This document shows, one piece after another, positions 19,838 to 32,060 of a stretch of 64,000 bases of DNA. The notes below the pieces were generated by a model, which did no database searches, was not told where the DNA came from, and saw only the letters and a program-made list of their open reading frames with translations. Positions within the stretch are counted from its first letter, which is position 1. Every line of letters starts with the position of its first letter. The DNA comes from Pomphorhynchus laevis. Lineage: Eukaryota; Acanthocephala; Palaeacanthocephala; Echinorhynchida; Pomphorhynchidae. Location: the NCBI GenBank assembly GCA_012934845.2, contig WNNJ02000325.1, forward strand, positions 1-64,000, written 5' to 3'. The position numbers and the translations under genes are program-made.

Positions 19838-22602
19838 CTCAAAGTTATATATTCGAACGTTCGAAGCGTTCTCAATAAGATGGATGAATTGAAGGTCATA
19901 GCTACTTCTCATCATCCAAATATCATTGCCCTTAGTGAATCTTGGCTCTCTGACCTTGTTCCTGACAGCTTATTATCCATAGATGGATATAACCTGCTTC
20001 GTTGTGATCGATCTGGTCGAAGGGGAGGGGGTGTATTACTATATTGTAGTTTAGGTATTGATGTAGTGAGTTTGCAGACGATTAGTGATGCCAATGGGAT
20101 TGACGCTTTATACCTCAAATTGTGCCTTGATCAGGTCAATTCTATGTATGTGCTAGTGTTCTATCGTCCTCCTTTGGCAAGTAGCGATGATTTAATAGAA
20201 CTTATTGAGCTCTGTGGTCAGCAGAAAAAATGCCTAATCTTAGGAGATCTGAATATTCCCTCAATAGATTGGGACTCGTTTTCATCTCCTAGTCTCATTG
20301 CATCGGACTCGGTTTTATTGAGTGTTCTACACAACAGTGGTCTGCATCAGCATGCATGTGAGACAACCCATTTCACTAGCATGTCGTCTCCCCGGCTAGA
20401 CGTGGTATTGTCTTCGTTTAAGTCTGATATTACTCACATAGATTATCTTTCTGCACTGGGGATGAGCGATCATTGCGTACTGTCCTTTTCATTTAAATGC
20501 GCAAGCGATGTAACGTCGGTCAGTCCCATGCATGGTAAGCCTCTGAGCTTCTGGAAGGCTGATTTCGACGCAATTATCTACAAATTGAATCTGGTTAGAT
20601 GGCCAGATCCGTATAAATGCGGAATAGACGAGGCTTGGTATGTTTTTGAGAGCACACTCTATAACTTACTGATATTGCATTCTCCCAAGTTTAAAACACA
20701 TAGGCAAGTTTGTCCTTGGTTTGATGGGCTTCTCCGGTATCACTCACGCGCACGTAAACATGCGTGGATTTCATTTCGTTGTGGATAACAATCTTATGAG
20801 TCTTTCAAACAAATTAGGAATAGATTTACCGCTCTCAAGAGAATGAAGCGTCGTCAGTTTGAGGAGAAACTGAGTTCTATGGATGGCAAGGCTCTATTCT
20901 CTTACATTCGCAAAATCAGGGGCTCGAATATTCCACTAGTATCGTTGAGGGATGATTCTCAAGGCGAGGTCACGTGTAAAAGTGTCATGGCAAACTTATT
21001 TGCCCAGGAGTTCTCATCGATGTTTTGCTCTTCGCGGACATTGTGTAGTTCTGAATCAGAAAAGGGTTCAGATGCATTCGACCGATCTAATCTGTCGTTT
21101 TGTGCTGAAGATGTTTTAAAGCTTCTCTGTAAATTAAAACCGAACATCGCTGCCGGTCCGGACGGACTTCCCTCAATTCTTTTAAATAAAGTTGCTCCTC
21201 AAATATATTTATGTTTTCCGTATGTTTCAGTTTTCTATTCTCCAATCTCGAATTCCTTCGCGTTGGAAGGAGTCCATTGTAGTTCCAGTGTATAAAATGG
21301 GAGATCGACAAGTGTGTAAGAACTATCGCCCAGTAGCCTTGACATGTATTATTTGTAAGTCGTTTGAAAAGCTAATAGTCAAAAACATATCCTCTGATTT
21401 GGAAAGCAACGGTAAACTCACTGACTCACAACACGGTTTTAGACCAAATAGATCAACAATAAGTAATCTTTTGGTTTCTTCCAACGCATGGCAGTCTTCA
21501 TTAGATGAACGAGTTCAATCTGATGTACTTTTTGTAGATTTCTCTCATGCTTTTGATTCAGTTCGGCATGATCGACTCACTCACAAATTGAGGTCACTTA
21601 GTGTTCGTCCTATGTATGTCGCCTGGATCGCAAATTACTTAAGTTCACGCTCTTTCAAAGTACGTGTAGGTGCAGATATGTCCACCCCAATCGTTATTCA
21701 TTCTGGCGTTGCACAGGATACTGTTATCTCCTCACTACTTTTTATTGTATATATCAATGACCTCCCATCTGTAATTCGTTCTGATGTCGTAATGTATGCT
21801 GACGATGTTAAGATATGGCGGCCTATTAGAGACGGAAGGGACATTAAGATCCTTCAAGATGATCTGACATGTCTAGAAAAATGGTCAGCGGAAAATGATT
21901 GAAGATTAACTACTCTAAATGTGCGCCTATGTCCATTGGTTCTTCACTAAACTCATCGTATCAAATAGGTTCGATTCAGATAGGCCGAGTGGGTGAATTC
22001 AAAGATCTTGGCGTGATGATGACCAGTAGCTTAAAAACTAATGTCCACACTAAATATATTTGTAATCGAGGCTATCGTATTTTATGGATGTTTTTCAAGT
22101 CTTTTGATCGGATAAGTCCATCAATGTTCAAGCGATTATTTTGCTCCTATATTCTTCCCTTCCTTGAATACGTTTACCTGCAACTTATCCACAGACTTTA
22201 AGGGAATCCCGTGACATTGAGAACTTGTTACGTAAAGGGTCACGAATGATTCCGAATTTCTCCAATTTGAGATATGCTGAACGTTTGACATCTCTACGTG
22301 TCGGCACATTGAAATATCGCAGATCGGCCATTGATTTATCAACTGCAGTCAAAATTGTTTTCGATGGCTTTGGTGGTCTCTCTAGCTTATTATCCGTGAA
22401 TGATAGACGAGAAACTCGTGGGCATGTGTGGAAATTAATAAAGCCAACTACAAGAATTCCTGTTCACCATCGATTTGCAACCAGAGTAATTAACGAGTGG
22501 AATGCACTAAAGTGCCTTGATATCTCTAGTAGTATATCTAGTGATGCTATCAAGAAAGAAATCAAAGCCGAAAGAAGGAATTTGCAACTACTATTTGATT
22601 GA
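19838..22602 (+). pseudogene. LINE-A copy 1 ORF2 (endonuclease and reverse transcriptase), broken
   Basis: The endonuclease is in the frame 19880-20788: 'IIALSESWLSD', 'LILGDLNIPSIDWDSF', 'SALGMSDHCVLSFSF' (apurinic-type catalytic motifs). The linker is at 20843-21295 with 'AAGPDGLPSILL'. RT at 21192-21902: 'PVYKMGDRQVCKNYRPVAL', 'DSQHGFRPNRSTISNLL', 'LFVDFSHAFDSVRHD', 'LLFIVYINDLP', 'VMYADDVKIWRPI' (YADD). The thumb and C-terminus continue at 21899-22602. The endonuclease and RT frames are intact within themselves, but at least four frame breaks separate the pieces. The usual 'PQGSVLSP' box reads 'AQDTVISS'. Confidence 0.8.
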
Positions 22603-23400
22603 ATTTTTTTTGATGTTTTTTATTTTATTTTATCATGTTTTGTAAGCGACACGAGCTTGTTGCTCATTTGCTTCTGTTTGTTATAATAATAATAAAACTA
22701 CTATTACTTTATATCGTAAATATGACATATTTAAATGTACAAGAAACATATTTTTGCATGAGCATTCATGCATATCATATAATATAAAATATAATACATT
22801 AAATAATGAAATTTTAAGAATTGCAACAATATGTAATGATATTGGCTTTCTTCAAAATCATTTAAATAATTTAATAGATACATATTTTAAACTAGGTTAC
22901 TATAAAAATAACATCAAGCAGAAAATAGTAAAATATATAAATCAACACAATAATATAAATAATAAATTTAAACTCTTAAGTGGCAAATTTTTATGGATGG
23001 ATAATAACTAATATACTTTGTATTAGAATAAAATACTAGATAGTTTTATCAGAGGAGATACATCATTAGCATGTATTTGGTCGCGCTGCTATGTTGGGTA
23101 GAGGAGTTAGGGGCCGAAATCTGATAGCATAGCAGTTCCTCCTGATGACCTCTAATTCTTATTCTGATACAACGTCTGTTATTTATTAGTCAATTCATAA
23201 AAATGACGTTTATTTTGAATTTCAATTTTTTATTTTAACTTGATTAAAATTATAGAAAATCTAAAAACAATTATTAATTTTATTATTTAATTAATCAATT
23301 TTGATTTAGCATTATTATGTTTTGTTTATTTTATCATTATATTAAATACGTAGAATCAGTTAGCTGATTTGATTTATTCAATTACCACGACTCGAGATAA

Positions 23401-23690
23401 AGAAGATCAGACATCATGTGCAATGGACTATTTGGACAAATCACAGAGCGATCCTTTATGGACATATGCGTTTACATCTCATCAGCCCCGTCGTACTCCT
23501 TAAATCACATGCCAGACGCATTCAAATATAATGAAGAAAGGAAAAAGTCCAAATAAAGCGAACGGATTACGAGTATAGAAACAGCGTCTTTCCATCCACT
23601 TATAATGTCCACAGTTGGGGAACTTTTGACGTTAAAAAAAGAATTGATTATTAAAGTACTTACAATAAAATAACATACAATAAAATGGAC
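23401..23690. other. Unassigned spacer between PLE-AT and LINE-A copy 2
   Basis: A moderately GC-balanced 290 bp with no start-to-stop frame of note. It is unlike the PLE-AT tail and unlike LINE-A. It may be old host or family D sequence; nothing definite was seen. Confidence 0.4.
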
Positions 23691-24114
23691 GCATACTGGT
23701 CTTAGAGTTTAAACTATCCTGATACCCATTAACTACTTACAATCTAAAGTAAATACAATGATGATCAATCCGCATTTCCGATATCTTATTGATTTTCGCT
23801 TTGATTAATCCGTTAAAAAAAGTATTGATTATTAAAGTTCTTACAATAACATTTCTACGATTGCTACGATTACAACGTTTACAACGATTATATCGATTAC
23901 AACGATTACTTCAACGATTAAAGAATTTAAAATTGTCTTGATTATATAAAGTTCTTACAATTTAAAACTCAAAATTGAAATTTAAATCAAATTCCATTGA
24001 TACCGCAATAAACGAAATCTGTTGGTCGGATCCATTATTCAATAACGAATTTTCCGTTTGAAAAATTGATGGAAATTTGAATTCCAGTACAATATCACAT
24101 TATATGACAAAAAT

Positions 24115-25359
24115 ATGACAAAGAAGACCAACAAGCAAGCGAAACACAACAATACAACAAAGTCGGTTAGGTACGCAGATAATGAAGTGGCATGTGACTC
24201 TCACGGCTGCACGATATGGACCAAAGTAAGCTTCCCCTCAGACAGTTCTCAAACAATGACGAGTCGCAATTTCTATTGTGGTTTCTGTGCAGCTCTTGCA
24301 ATTGCAAATTTAAATAAGACTATTAACGATCTACGCTCACTAACCGAATACACTGATAAACCATTACGATCAGATATCCCTTATACATGTGAAGTATTCG
24401 AGCAAGATACAGTACCTTCACTAGACAATGAAATCGCTCCGATCAACATAACGGCAACATCTGATACTTCAACATTCCGGAAATCTACCCCTACTCGAGT
24501 TTGGACACGAGGACATGCAAGATCGCGAATCGTAAAGGCAACAACCCTTGAAACTTCCTTATCTAACCTTAAATCCGATTTCCTGGATTCGTCAAATCTA
24601 GAGAATTCCATCATTTCTCACAAGGATACACAGAAACAAACATTCCATATCACTCAGAAAACACATCCAAGGCCGGAAACAAACACAGAAGCACCACATC
24701 ACACAGCACTCCCAACTTTTTATTGTCCTCAAACAACCCATAGTCTATATAAAATGGATGGAACACTAAAACAAATGATAAATCATACCAAATCCACTGT
24801 AAACAACACTGATAACCCCAATATACCTATTCTATCTGAGCCTAAACGACATAAACGCCGAACATTCGATCGGGATAAATGTTTTATCATTGTAAATTTA
24901 AATGAATCACCGAGTCCAAACAGTCTCATCCGGATTAAACATGATGTTGATTCAGTAAAGCAAGTTCTTTCAACTGTTCTCCCAACAGAAATATCAGTCG
25001 AACAAAATAGACAGGTAATACACCTCTTTCGCATTGGGAAGAAACAAGATGGTACCAAACCAAGGCTTTTGAAAGTTGTTGTTGATAGCCCCGAGACTAG
25101 TAAGCAAATCATCAAGAATTCCTTTAAGTTAAGGGGCTCCAGTATCAGACTTCTACCTGACCTCAGCACTGAAGATAGAAACAGATTGAAATCGGCAAGG
25201 AAAGAGCTTCAACAAAGAATTCAAAACGGTGAAAAAAATCTAATTGTGAAAAATTTTCAAGTTGTGCGGCGAAGGGTAAATACGCGATTTAGCCTCGGAA
25301 TCCGTCTAAGCGTTCCATCGACACTCTCCGCCGCACAGATTCGTGCATCCACCACGTAA
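24115..25359 (+). CDS. LINE-A ORF1 protein (414 aa), zinc finger and RNA-binding region
   Basis: The open frame is unbroken. The N-terminal finger has Cys at residues 27, 32, 55 and 58 ('ACDSHGCTIWTKVSF', 'FYCGFCAAL'), PHD-like in spacing. A Thr/Ser/Asn-rich middle follows. The C-terminal third starts 'DKCFIIVNLNES' and continues 'KHDVDSVKQVLSTVLP', 'VIHLFRIGKKQDGTKPRLLKV' with one residue over in the last block, and 'SIRLLPDLSTEDRNRLKSAR', an RRM-like layout shared with CR1-type ORF1 proteins. Expected role: coats LINE RNA and assists reverse transcription. The start at 24115 is the first ATG in a good position before the finger. Confidence 0.85.
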   Translation: MTKKTNKQAKHNNTTKSVRYADNEVACDSHGCTIWTKVSFPSDSSQTMTSRNFYCGFCAALAIANLNKTINDLRSLTEYTDKPLRSDIPYTCEVFEQDTVPSLDNEIAPINITATSDTSTFRKSTPTRVWTRGHARSRIVKATTLETSLSNLKSDFLDSSNLENSIISHKDTQKQTFHITQKTHPRPETNTEAPHHTALPTFYCPQTTHSLYKMDGTLKQMINHTKSTVNNTDNPNIPILSEPKRHKRRTFDRDKCFIIVNLNESPSPNSLIRIKHDVDSVKQVLSTVLPTEISVEQNRQVIHLFRIGKKQDGTKPRLLKVVVDSPETSKQIIKNSFKLRGSSIRLLPDLSTEDRNRLKSARKELQQRIQNGEKNLIVKNFQVVRRRVNTRFSLGIRLSVPSTLSAAQIRASTT

Positions 25360-25430
25360 ACATCAATCCAATTTCAACACCAACAGAGACACCACACGAC
25401 TGCCGTTACTCTCAAAATAATATTTCCATC

Positions 25431-28187
25431 ATGTACTCTAACTGTTTAAGCATGTACAACAAATTTGACGAAATATTGTGTCTCGTTAATTCAATGAACA
25501 CAAACATCATAGCATTGAGTGAAACCTGGCTTAACAACGATATATCTGATAATGAAATCTCAATCCCAGGCTACTTTGTTATACGATCGGATCGAACCGC
25601 CTCAAAAGGAGGTGGAGTTATATTATACGTCAAGCAACCGTTAACCATCATCGAGCACAGCATTGTATCAGATGATTCATACAACGAATATCTGTGGGCA
25701 ACAGTATCTTCTCCTGATAGACAGAAACTAAAAATCGGTTTATTTTACCGATCTCCGCGCTCCGCAACTGAAAAGATTGGCATCTCTTTACGACATCACC
25801 TAACAAGCTTATCACCGATCATTATCCTAGGAGACTTCAATATGCCTCATGTCAATTGGGACCTATATACTTCGACACATGGTTGTGATGTTGAATCATC
25901 CAATCTCCTTGATACGTTCAACGATCTCAATCTAACCCAGCATATTCACGAACCCACTAGAAGGAGGAAGCAATCATCTGCCATTTTAGACCTCTGCTTA
26001 TCACGAGGGGAACCCACAATTGATGAAATCTCTCTCAGCCCCCCTATAGGCCACAGTGATCATTGTGTCATTAGGCTGGCGCTTTCTGTCAGTCTCTTTA
26101 GAACAGCCCCCTCGGCAAAACCCGAATTGAATCCCTTCAAAGCGAATTTCGCAAGTATGACGCAAGCTATTCGAAACATTCAATGGCCTAATCCATATGA
26201 AATTGGCATCGATCAGTGCTGGGAAAATTTCAAATCTACTTTGATCAATGCTCTAAATTACTTCTCCCCTTTAAAACGTCAGCGCACATCCCACAAAACT
26301 CCCATTTGGTTTGACTCGCAGATTAAACAAATGATTAAGACAAGAGACAAAATTTACAAAAAATTTAAAGAACAGAATTGTTCTTGGATCGATTACAAGG
26401 AATTACGAAATCAAGTTACGGCACTCAAACGTCAGAAACGCAGGTGCTTCGTTTCCAATCTTTGTCGATCATCAAAAAGATTTCCCAGTAAATTGTTTAA
26501 ACATATCAGCTCATTAAAATCAACTACGTCTGAGATTAACTCTATATTTATGGAAACCGGTGAGCTCACATCTGATGACAAAGCAATTGCCAATATTTTC
26601 CTAGATCAATTCACGCTAGAGAGTCCTACCTGTCAGTATTGCCCCAGATTCTCCACAGCTCAATATCCGTGTTACGAATTTACTCCATTTGATAAATTTG
26701 AGGTTCTTAACGAACTTCTAAAGCTACCACGATCAATTGCGGCAGGACCAGACAATATTCCTCCAATTCTTCTTCGGGAACTTGCACCAGTAATATATGA
26801 ACCTTTACACACCATATTCGATTTCTCCTTGTCAACAGGCTGTATACCATCAGATTGAAAATGTTCTATAATCCGACCTCTCTACAAAAAAGGCGACCGT
26901 AATCTAGCAAGCAACTATCGGCCCATAAGCCTTACCTGCGTTGCTTGTAAAGTGCTAGAGAAACTGCTTTTTAAACGAATCATCGGGCACCTAGAAGATA
27001 ACCAAGTACTCTGCGACAACCAGCATGGTTTCCGCCCAGGAAGATCTACTGTCACAAACCTCATACTTGCGAGGAGTGATTGGACCAGATATGCCGAGGC
27101 TGGAGTTAGTGTTGATGTCTTGTTTTTCGACCTCAGCAAAGCATTTGATCGGATATACTATGATGTCCTCCTTATTACGCTGGAACAGTACGGCATCAGA
27201 GGAACCCTCCTTAATTGGATTAACTCCTTCCTTAGAAATCGGAAGATTACTGTATTAGCTAATAAACAAATGTCAAAAACAAGAAATCCTGGACGCGGTG
27301 TTCCTCAGGGATCGGTACTCAGTCCATTGCTCTTCATTATTTACATCAACGAGCTTACTACAGCTATTTCGAGTCCATGTGGTTTATATGCCGACGACTT
27401 GAAAATTTGGCGACCAATAATCGATAGCCGAGATCCAATGATACTCCAGAGAGACATTGATAATATTAAGGTATGGTGTAATCAACGGGGACTGGTATTA
27501 AACCCCGATAAGTCAAAACATATGCGTATCGGACATCTACACATCAATTCATCATATACCATTGACGGAAGAGAAATTGAAACAGTTCTCCAATTTCAAG
27601 ACCTTGGAGTGATCGTGAATAGAAGCTTATCGACCATCCCACATACCAGTCACACAGTTGCTAAATGCCGTCGAATTTTAGGACTTATTAGAAGGACCAT
27701 TGGCCAGCTTGACGCATCCAGTTTTAAGTTAATTTACAATGCTTATGTCTTATCTTTAATGAGATACGCTTCACCTGCCTGTCACCCTCAAACTACGACA
27801 GAGATGAACATGTACGAATCCATATTACGCAAGGCCACACATTTTGTACCCAGCCAACGCAAGCTCTCATTCATTTTTCGACTTCACGCACTTGGTGTGA
27901 CCACAGTGAAGAAATCTTTAAAGTCATCTGATTTAATGTTTGTGTGGACAGCGCTTAATGTTCAAAAAGGGCAGAGGGAACATGTTTGTCGCAAACTGTT
28001 CGAACTTCGAAATTCAAACAGATTGAGGGGACATCACCTCACGTTAAAGACCCACATTCGTCCACGAAGAAGATTTAACACAATTGTCAACCGAACGTGG
28101 AAAAGCTGGAATAAGCTACCAAGTCAAGTGGTTTCGGCCTCCAGTATTTTGTCCTTCAAGAGAAATCTGAAGAATGTACTAACTTAA
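25431..28187 (+). CDS. LINE-A ORF2: endonuclease plus reverse transcriptase, one nonsense codon
   Basis: It would be 918 codons. Endonuclease: 'LSETWL' (29-34), 'ILGDFNMPHVNWD' (132-144), 'GHSDHC' (207-212). Linker 'AAGPDNIPPILLREL'. RT: 'LYKKGDRNLASNYRPISL', 'DNQHGFRPGRSTVTNLI', 'FFDLSKAFDR' (565-574), 'GVPQGSVLSPLLF' (623-635), 'LYADDLKIW' (652-660). A C-terminal region of about 200 residues follows. One TGA at codon 476 (26856-26858), inside 'PSD*KCSII', stands where LINEs have Trp (TGG), so a single transition explains it; both sides stay in the same frame. The first Met follows the usual first beta strand ('YSNCLSMYNK'), so the true start may lie slightly upstream. Confidence 0.9.
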
Positions 28188-28439
28188 AACAATCGGATTT
28201 TCATTGATATATTTTTTTTAACCCTGTACCCAGCCTGTACGAGCTCTACGCTCTTTTGCTGCTGTTGTATTTAATAATAGTAATAATAATAACTTGGAAT
28301 AACCGCTAACCATATTTTAAAACGGATAGCAGGCAAATATTCACTGCAAAACACGAAACTTGTATATTCTGCCACTACACATTCTTACAGATGCTGTTTA
28401 TCCATGATATAAGCACGTATGAATTCAACAACAATGTGA

Positions 28440-29690
28440 GGGGGATTTAAAGCTTAATTAGAAAACAATAAAAAATCACATTTAGGAACACTTCCTAGCT
28501 CCACAAGTTTGGTTAATGACACATCAATTTAAATTATTTATTTGATTTATTTTTTGTTTTATCAATAAATCTATCTCTCTAAAAAATCATTGACTGAAAA
28601 AATCTAAGATGGAGATATAACATTATAAATTCTTACGATATAAATAACATACAACTGAAGACATAACTGGAGACTGAATAGCATGACGAAACGACGTCCA
28701 ATGAACGTTACAGAATGTTTTACTTGCAACGGCCAAGCGGCCAAATGCAAAAGTTGCAAACGTGTAGAGAGCAAAATGCCTTGATCAAATTGCGCAGCGC
28801 CAAATTGTTGTAATCAACATCAGTCGATAGTAAATGCGCATGATAGCGGAAATCAAGGTCGCGCATATTGTGACACTGTTGAAAACCAAAAGATCATAAT
28901 GCTCAGGAAGAGATACGTAATTCTCCTTGGTACATGGACACATTTTACGAAATTGTTCACTGCAGACCAAATTTAATGACTCTCGACTATAATTACAACC
29001 GACTTTCACTTAAACCTTGCGTTTGAGATAAAGTAAGCTAATCTACCTTGATTCTCCGCAACCTCCGACTCACCTTAATTAATTTCCAACTCACCTTAAT
29101 TAATTCGTCTTCCACTACAACGCATCTTCAAACGCAGACGTCCGAATTTTCCTCCGTTTTCGTCGTTTTGATCATACATCTCACCACTTTGCTTCTCTTG
29201 ATTTGCCTACCATTTATTCTCGTGTTCAAATTCGTCTTCTTCAATTGCTTTCCGCCTTGTAACTTTTCCTACTCAATTTCTCAACCTTCCTTTTCTCGAC
29301 AATTCTCGTCCTGATTACTGTTCTTTGCGTTCCCGCAATTCCCTTCTTTTACATGTCCCAAACTACTCTACTTGTTTTGGCTTCCGCCCTTTCCTTGTGG
29401 CTGCTCGTTTCTCGTGGAATCATCTGCTCATTCATTTACGCCAGTGCCGTGTTTCAATGCCATGTTTCAAACGCAAAATCCGGTCTTATTTAAACAATTT
29501 AAGAAATTTATCTTTATGACATTTTGATGTGCTTTTTTAGTTAGTGGACTTGTAAGCGTGCAGTTGGTACGCATTTGCCACTTTAAATAAATTATTATTA
29601 AATAATAATACAATAAAATTGCATTATTGGACGTATTTGCCACTTTAAATAAATTATTATTAAATAATAATACAATAAAATTGTATTATT
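28440..29690 (+). mobile_element. LINE-C copy with a large internal deletion
   Basis: The 5' part (28440-29030) has a start 'MTKRRPMNVTECFTCNGQ' and a cysteine-rich ORF1 N-terminus ('CKSCKRVESK', 'NCAAPNCCNQH'). From about 29040 the sequence jumps to the last 150 codons of ORF2 (29325-29519: 'LRSRNSLLLHVPNYS', 'FLVAARFSWNHL'), which match LINE-B/C C-termini. The 3' end has 'tgtaagcgtgcagttggtac', and the final 62 bp are duplicated in tandem (about 29569-29690). A short-form LINE of this kind could only move in trans. Confidence 0.6.
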
Positions 29691-29696
29691 GGACTG

Positions 29697-30140
29697 GCTT
29701 AAACTTTCTTGATTATAACTACATAGAATTAATAAATATATACAATTAAATACACAATAAATATATACAACGATATCAAGAGCTTAAACAAACAGAAAAA
29801 ATCTATAAGATAAAGATATGAAAGACTGAAGAGCACGACGAAACAACGTCCAATGAACGCTACAAAATGGTGTACATGCAACGGCCAAGCGACCAAATGC
29901 GAAAGTTGCAAATGTGCCAAGAGAGGAATGTCTTGCTCAAATTGCGCAACGCTAAATTGTTGTGATCATCGTAAATGCACATGATAGCGAAAATCAAGAT
30001 CGCACATATGACACTGTTGAAAACCAAAGTGATCATAATGCTCAGGAAGAAAGACGTTATTCCCCTTGGTACATGGATACATTTTACGAAATTGTTCACT
30101 TGAGACCAAATTTAATGACTCTGCCTAGATGTAACGCTAC
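29697..30140 (+). mobile_element. LINE-C 5' end, second copy, truncated
   Basis: It begins 'cttaaactttcttgattata' directly after the previous tail and contains the same ORF1 start as the copy at 28.68 kb: 'RRPMNATKWCTCNGQATKCES' split as 'RRPMNATKWC' and 'TCNGQATKCESCKCAKRGMS', then 'NCATLNCCDH'. The CxC/CxxC pattern resembles ORF1 cysteine motifs of other invertebrate LINEs. It stops near 30135. The same segment of the 28.7 kb copy aligns along about 300 bp. Confidence 0.6.
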
Positions 30141-30149
30141 ATAAGATTT

Positions 30150-30620
30150 TATTGCAACATTAACTTCACACATCAAGTCGTTAAACGAAAATTCTAAAGA
30201 ATGTGATTCCATTTTACATCTCTCCTCGGTATATTGCCAGTTGATTCTGCAACAAATTTCTTCGCGACGAATTAGTGATCGCCGGAAAACTTAAGAACGA
30301 CGTATAACGATGTGGAATAAAAAAAGGACGACCAACCAATTTCAGAGGCTCGGTTCTTCAAAAGCAGAAATCAGTAAAATCTCAAAATAAACAATAGAAA
30401 TGATTTCTAATGGACATTCAGAAGTTGATGCAATACAGTAAAATTGGCAAAGCAGCCCGGCTTTTAAAGTCGGCGAACACAATAATGTTTTCAATAGTTC
30501 TTACTATTGAAAACAATAAACAGAAACAGCTTATCCTAGACTTCGACGAGTCTTTTATATCGTAGGGTGATCTGGCCCTACCAGTAAACACCAACGCGAT
30601 GCATTCCGATTGAATCAATC
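30150..30620 (+). other. Unassigned, weak family D resemblance
   Basis: The plus-strand stretch near 30.41-30.48 kb reads 'IQKLMQYSKIGKAARLLKSA', reminiscent of 'IKSGKIGKASRAL' in the family D copy at 12.5 kb. It is too short and too broken to be sure. Nothing else was recognised in this interval. Confidence 0.25.
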
Positions 30621-32060
30621 AGGGTCTGCCATACACCTGCAAGCCCAATCACAGCGCACAATGGTCGGTAGTTTCGACGTGTGGAACTTCAGAAATCTTA
30701 GATTTTGCTCAGGGGAATGCCCTTTTGTGAAGAAGAGTAATCCCGAGATTTCCCAGATGCACCAAAGGCACACCTGAGCACTCCCACTTAATGACAGATG
30801 TTGGACCCGTTTTAGGGCTCTCATCGCTCTCTTCAGGACACTATTACATCTATTCAAATTGGATCCGGCGGTCCATTTAAGCATAATGATAAACCCCAGG
30901 TATCTTATAAAGACCGATAGGGGTTAATTGCTAAAAATGGAGGAATAGAGAAGATATTGCTAGTCTCTTTCGATTTATCTTGGTGACAAGGAAGCTATGA
31001 AAGACAAATACCCGTGATTTCGAGGAATTTAGAAGATTGAATTAGGGTAACTTATCTTTTAATATTTAAAAGAATTTGCTGACTTTAGAGACTACTTCTG
31101 TGCACATGCGTCCAGAGAACAGGGCTGTGATATTATCAGCCTATACCACTAGTTGTTGATCACGTTTAAATGGTTTAAACAAAACAATAGAGATAGCAAG
31201 ACATAAGATTGGAGAAGGTGAGGACTCTTGATGCACACCTGTAATTGGATAGAACTGACGATCATCAAGGTCATCCTCGTAAAAAATCGCTTGGGATACA
31301 ACAATATCTCTAGCCTGTTAACAATTCTTGCAAGCAACCCAATGGACCAGAGAGTGTATATAACAAAGGGAATAGAAATACGTTTAAAATCAGCAGAAAA
31401 GTCAAGAAAGATAGCCACAGCAAGCTGATGGTGGTTATCTTGACAAAACTGGTGCACTTTACCTATTGCAGAATGAACCAAACGACTTTTTAAAAACCAA
31501 TGAAAACCTGTTGGGATTAAGTTTTGCCTACTTAAATGATCGCGGATTTTACGCGTAAGCGCTTTTTTGTAAATGAAAATGAGAGAGTTTGGAATTGAAA
31601 TGGGCCGCAGGTCTTTAGGACATGTAACCTGCTTTTTTTTGTAAAAATAGTCGACGGATAATGTTAATGCAAGCAATATCATATGGTGAGGCTAAAAGCA
31701 TAGTGATGGCGACCTCATTTCTCTTACTGTCCGTCAAAACTTACAGACGCGAATGGAGAGTGTCGAATGGTTTTTAGAGGTTTCCGTAAGCTGACCCCAG
31801 GAGTTGAGGATATCCGTAACCGAAAGATCCCTACTCCTGAAACCGTTCCAGGTAGGAATTGGCTGCGGAGAAAGAGTGGCTCCATAATTGTGATGGGATA
31901 GTAACTCTTCCAAAACTTTATCAATACCTATGTTACTAATCCAGCCAAATGCTCTCTCTCGATTAACAAACTTCTCGTTCTTTAAAATCTTCCAAAAATA
32001 AGACTGAGATGGATTAAGGCGAGCAATGTTAGCGTTATCCCTGATCAATTAAAGTCTATA
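30620..32060 (-). pseudogene. LINE-E: degenerate non-LTR reverse transcriptase
   Basis: Minus strand, in order: 'LNPSQSYFWKILKNEKFVN' (about 32.0 kb, linker), 'PKDLRPISIPNSLIFIYKKA' (31.6 kb), 'LIPTGFHWFLKSRLVHSAIG', 'AVAIFLDFSADFKRIS' (31.44 kb, RT catalytic strand, normally '..DFSKAFD..'), 'YTLWSIGLLARIVN', and a post-RT piece 'NRCNSVLKRAMRALKRVQHL' (30.83 kb). The YADD region lies in untranslatable sequence. It differs from LINE-A, -B and -C and looks the oldest. Confidence 0.5.

Larger units (their letters stand above)
18301..22690 (+). mobile_element. LINE-A copy 1, full length but frame-disrupted
   Basis: The 5' end near 18310 shares 'gtttaaactatcttg' and 'taactacttacaat' with LINE-A copy 2 at 23.7 kb. 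ORF1 is at 18554-19780, ORF2 at about 19838-22602, and the 3' tail contains 'gacacgagcttgttgctcatttgc' split over 22650-22675 and ends in AATAATAATAA. Both ORFs have several stops or shifts. The ORF order and a TAA-type tail fit Jockey/CR1/I-like LINEs. Confidence 0.8.
18059..23400 (+). mobile_element. PLE-AT copy e, split by a full LINE-A
   Basis: The left part 18059-18300 codes 'FRYIDDICVFN' through 'MNIKLTLTK'. The right part, from about 22690, resumes 'TLYRKYDIFK', 'NIFLHEHSCI', and the C-terminus (22754-23011), followed by the terminal module (23045-23165) and tail. The 4.4 kb between them is LINE-A. 'taaaa' occurs at both junctions and may be the target duplication, though the LINE tail of TAA repeats blurs it. 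The copy is 5' truncated where the LINE-A fragment at 17.2-18.06 kb joins. Confidence 0.8.
23691..28300 (+). mobile_element. LINE-A copy 2, full length and nearly intact
   Basis: The 5' UTR at 23.7-24.11 kb begins with 'gtttaaactatcctgatacc' and contains degenerate repeats of 'acgattacaacgatt'. ORF1 (24115-25359) is open, ORF2 (25431-28187) has a single in-frame TGA, and the 3' end has 'cctgtacgagctctacgctc' and an AATAGTAATAATAATAA tail. The 71-bp gap between ORFs is normal for this type of LINE. It is the best preserved LINE in the window and probably recent. Confidence 0.9.
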
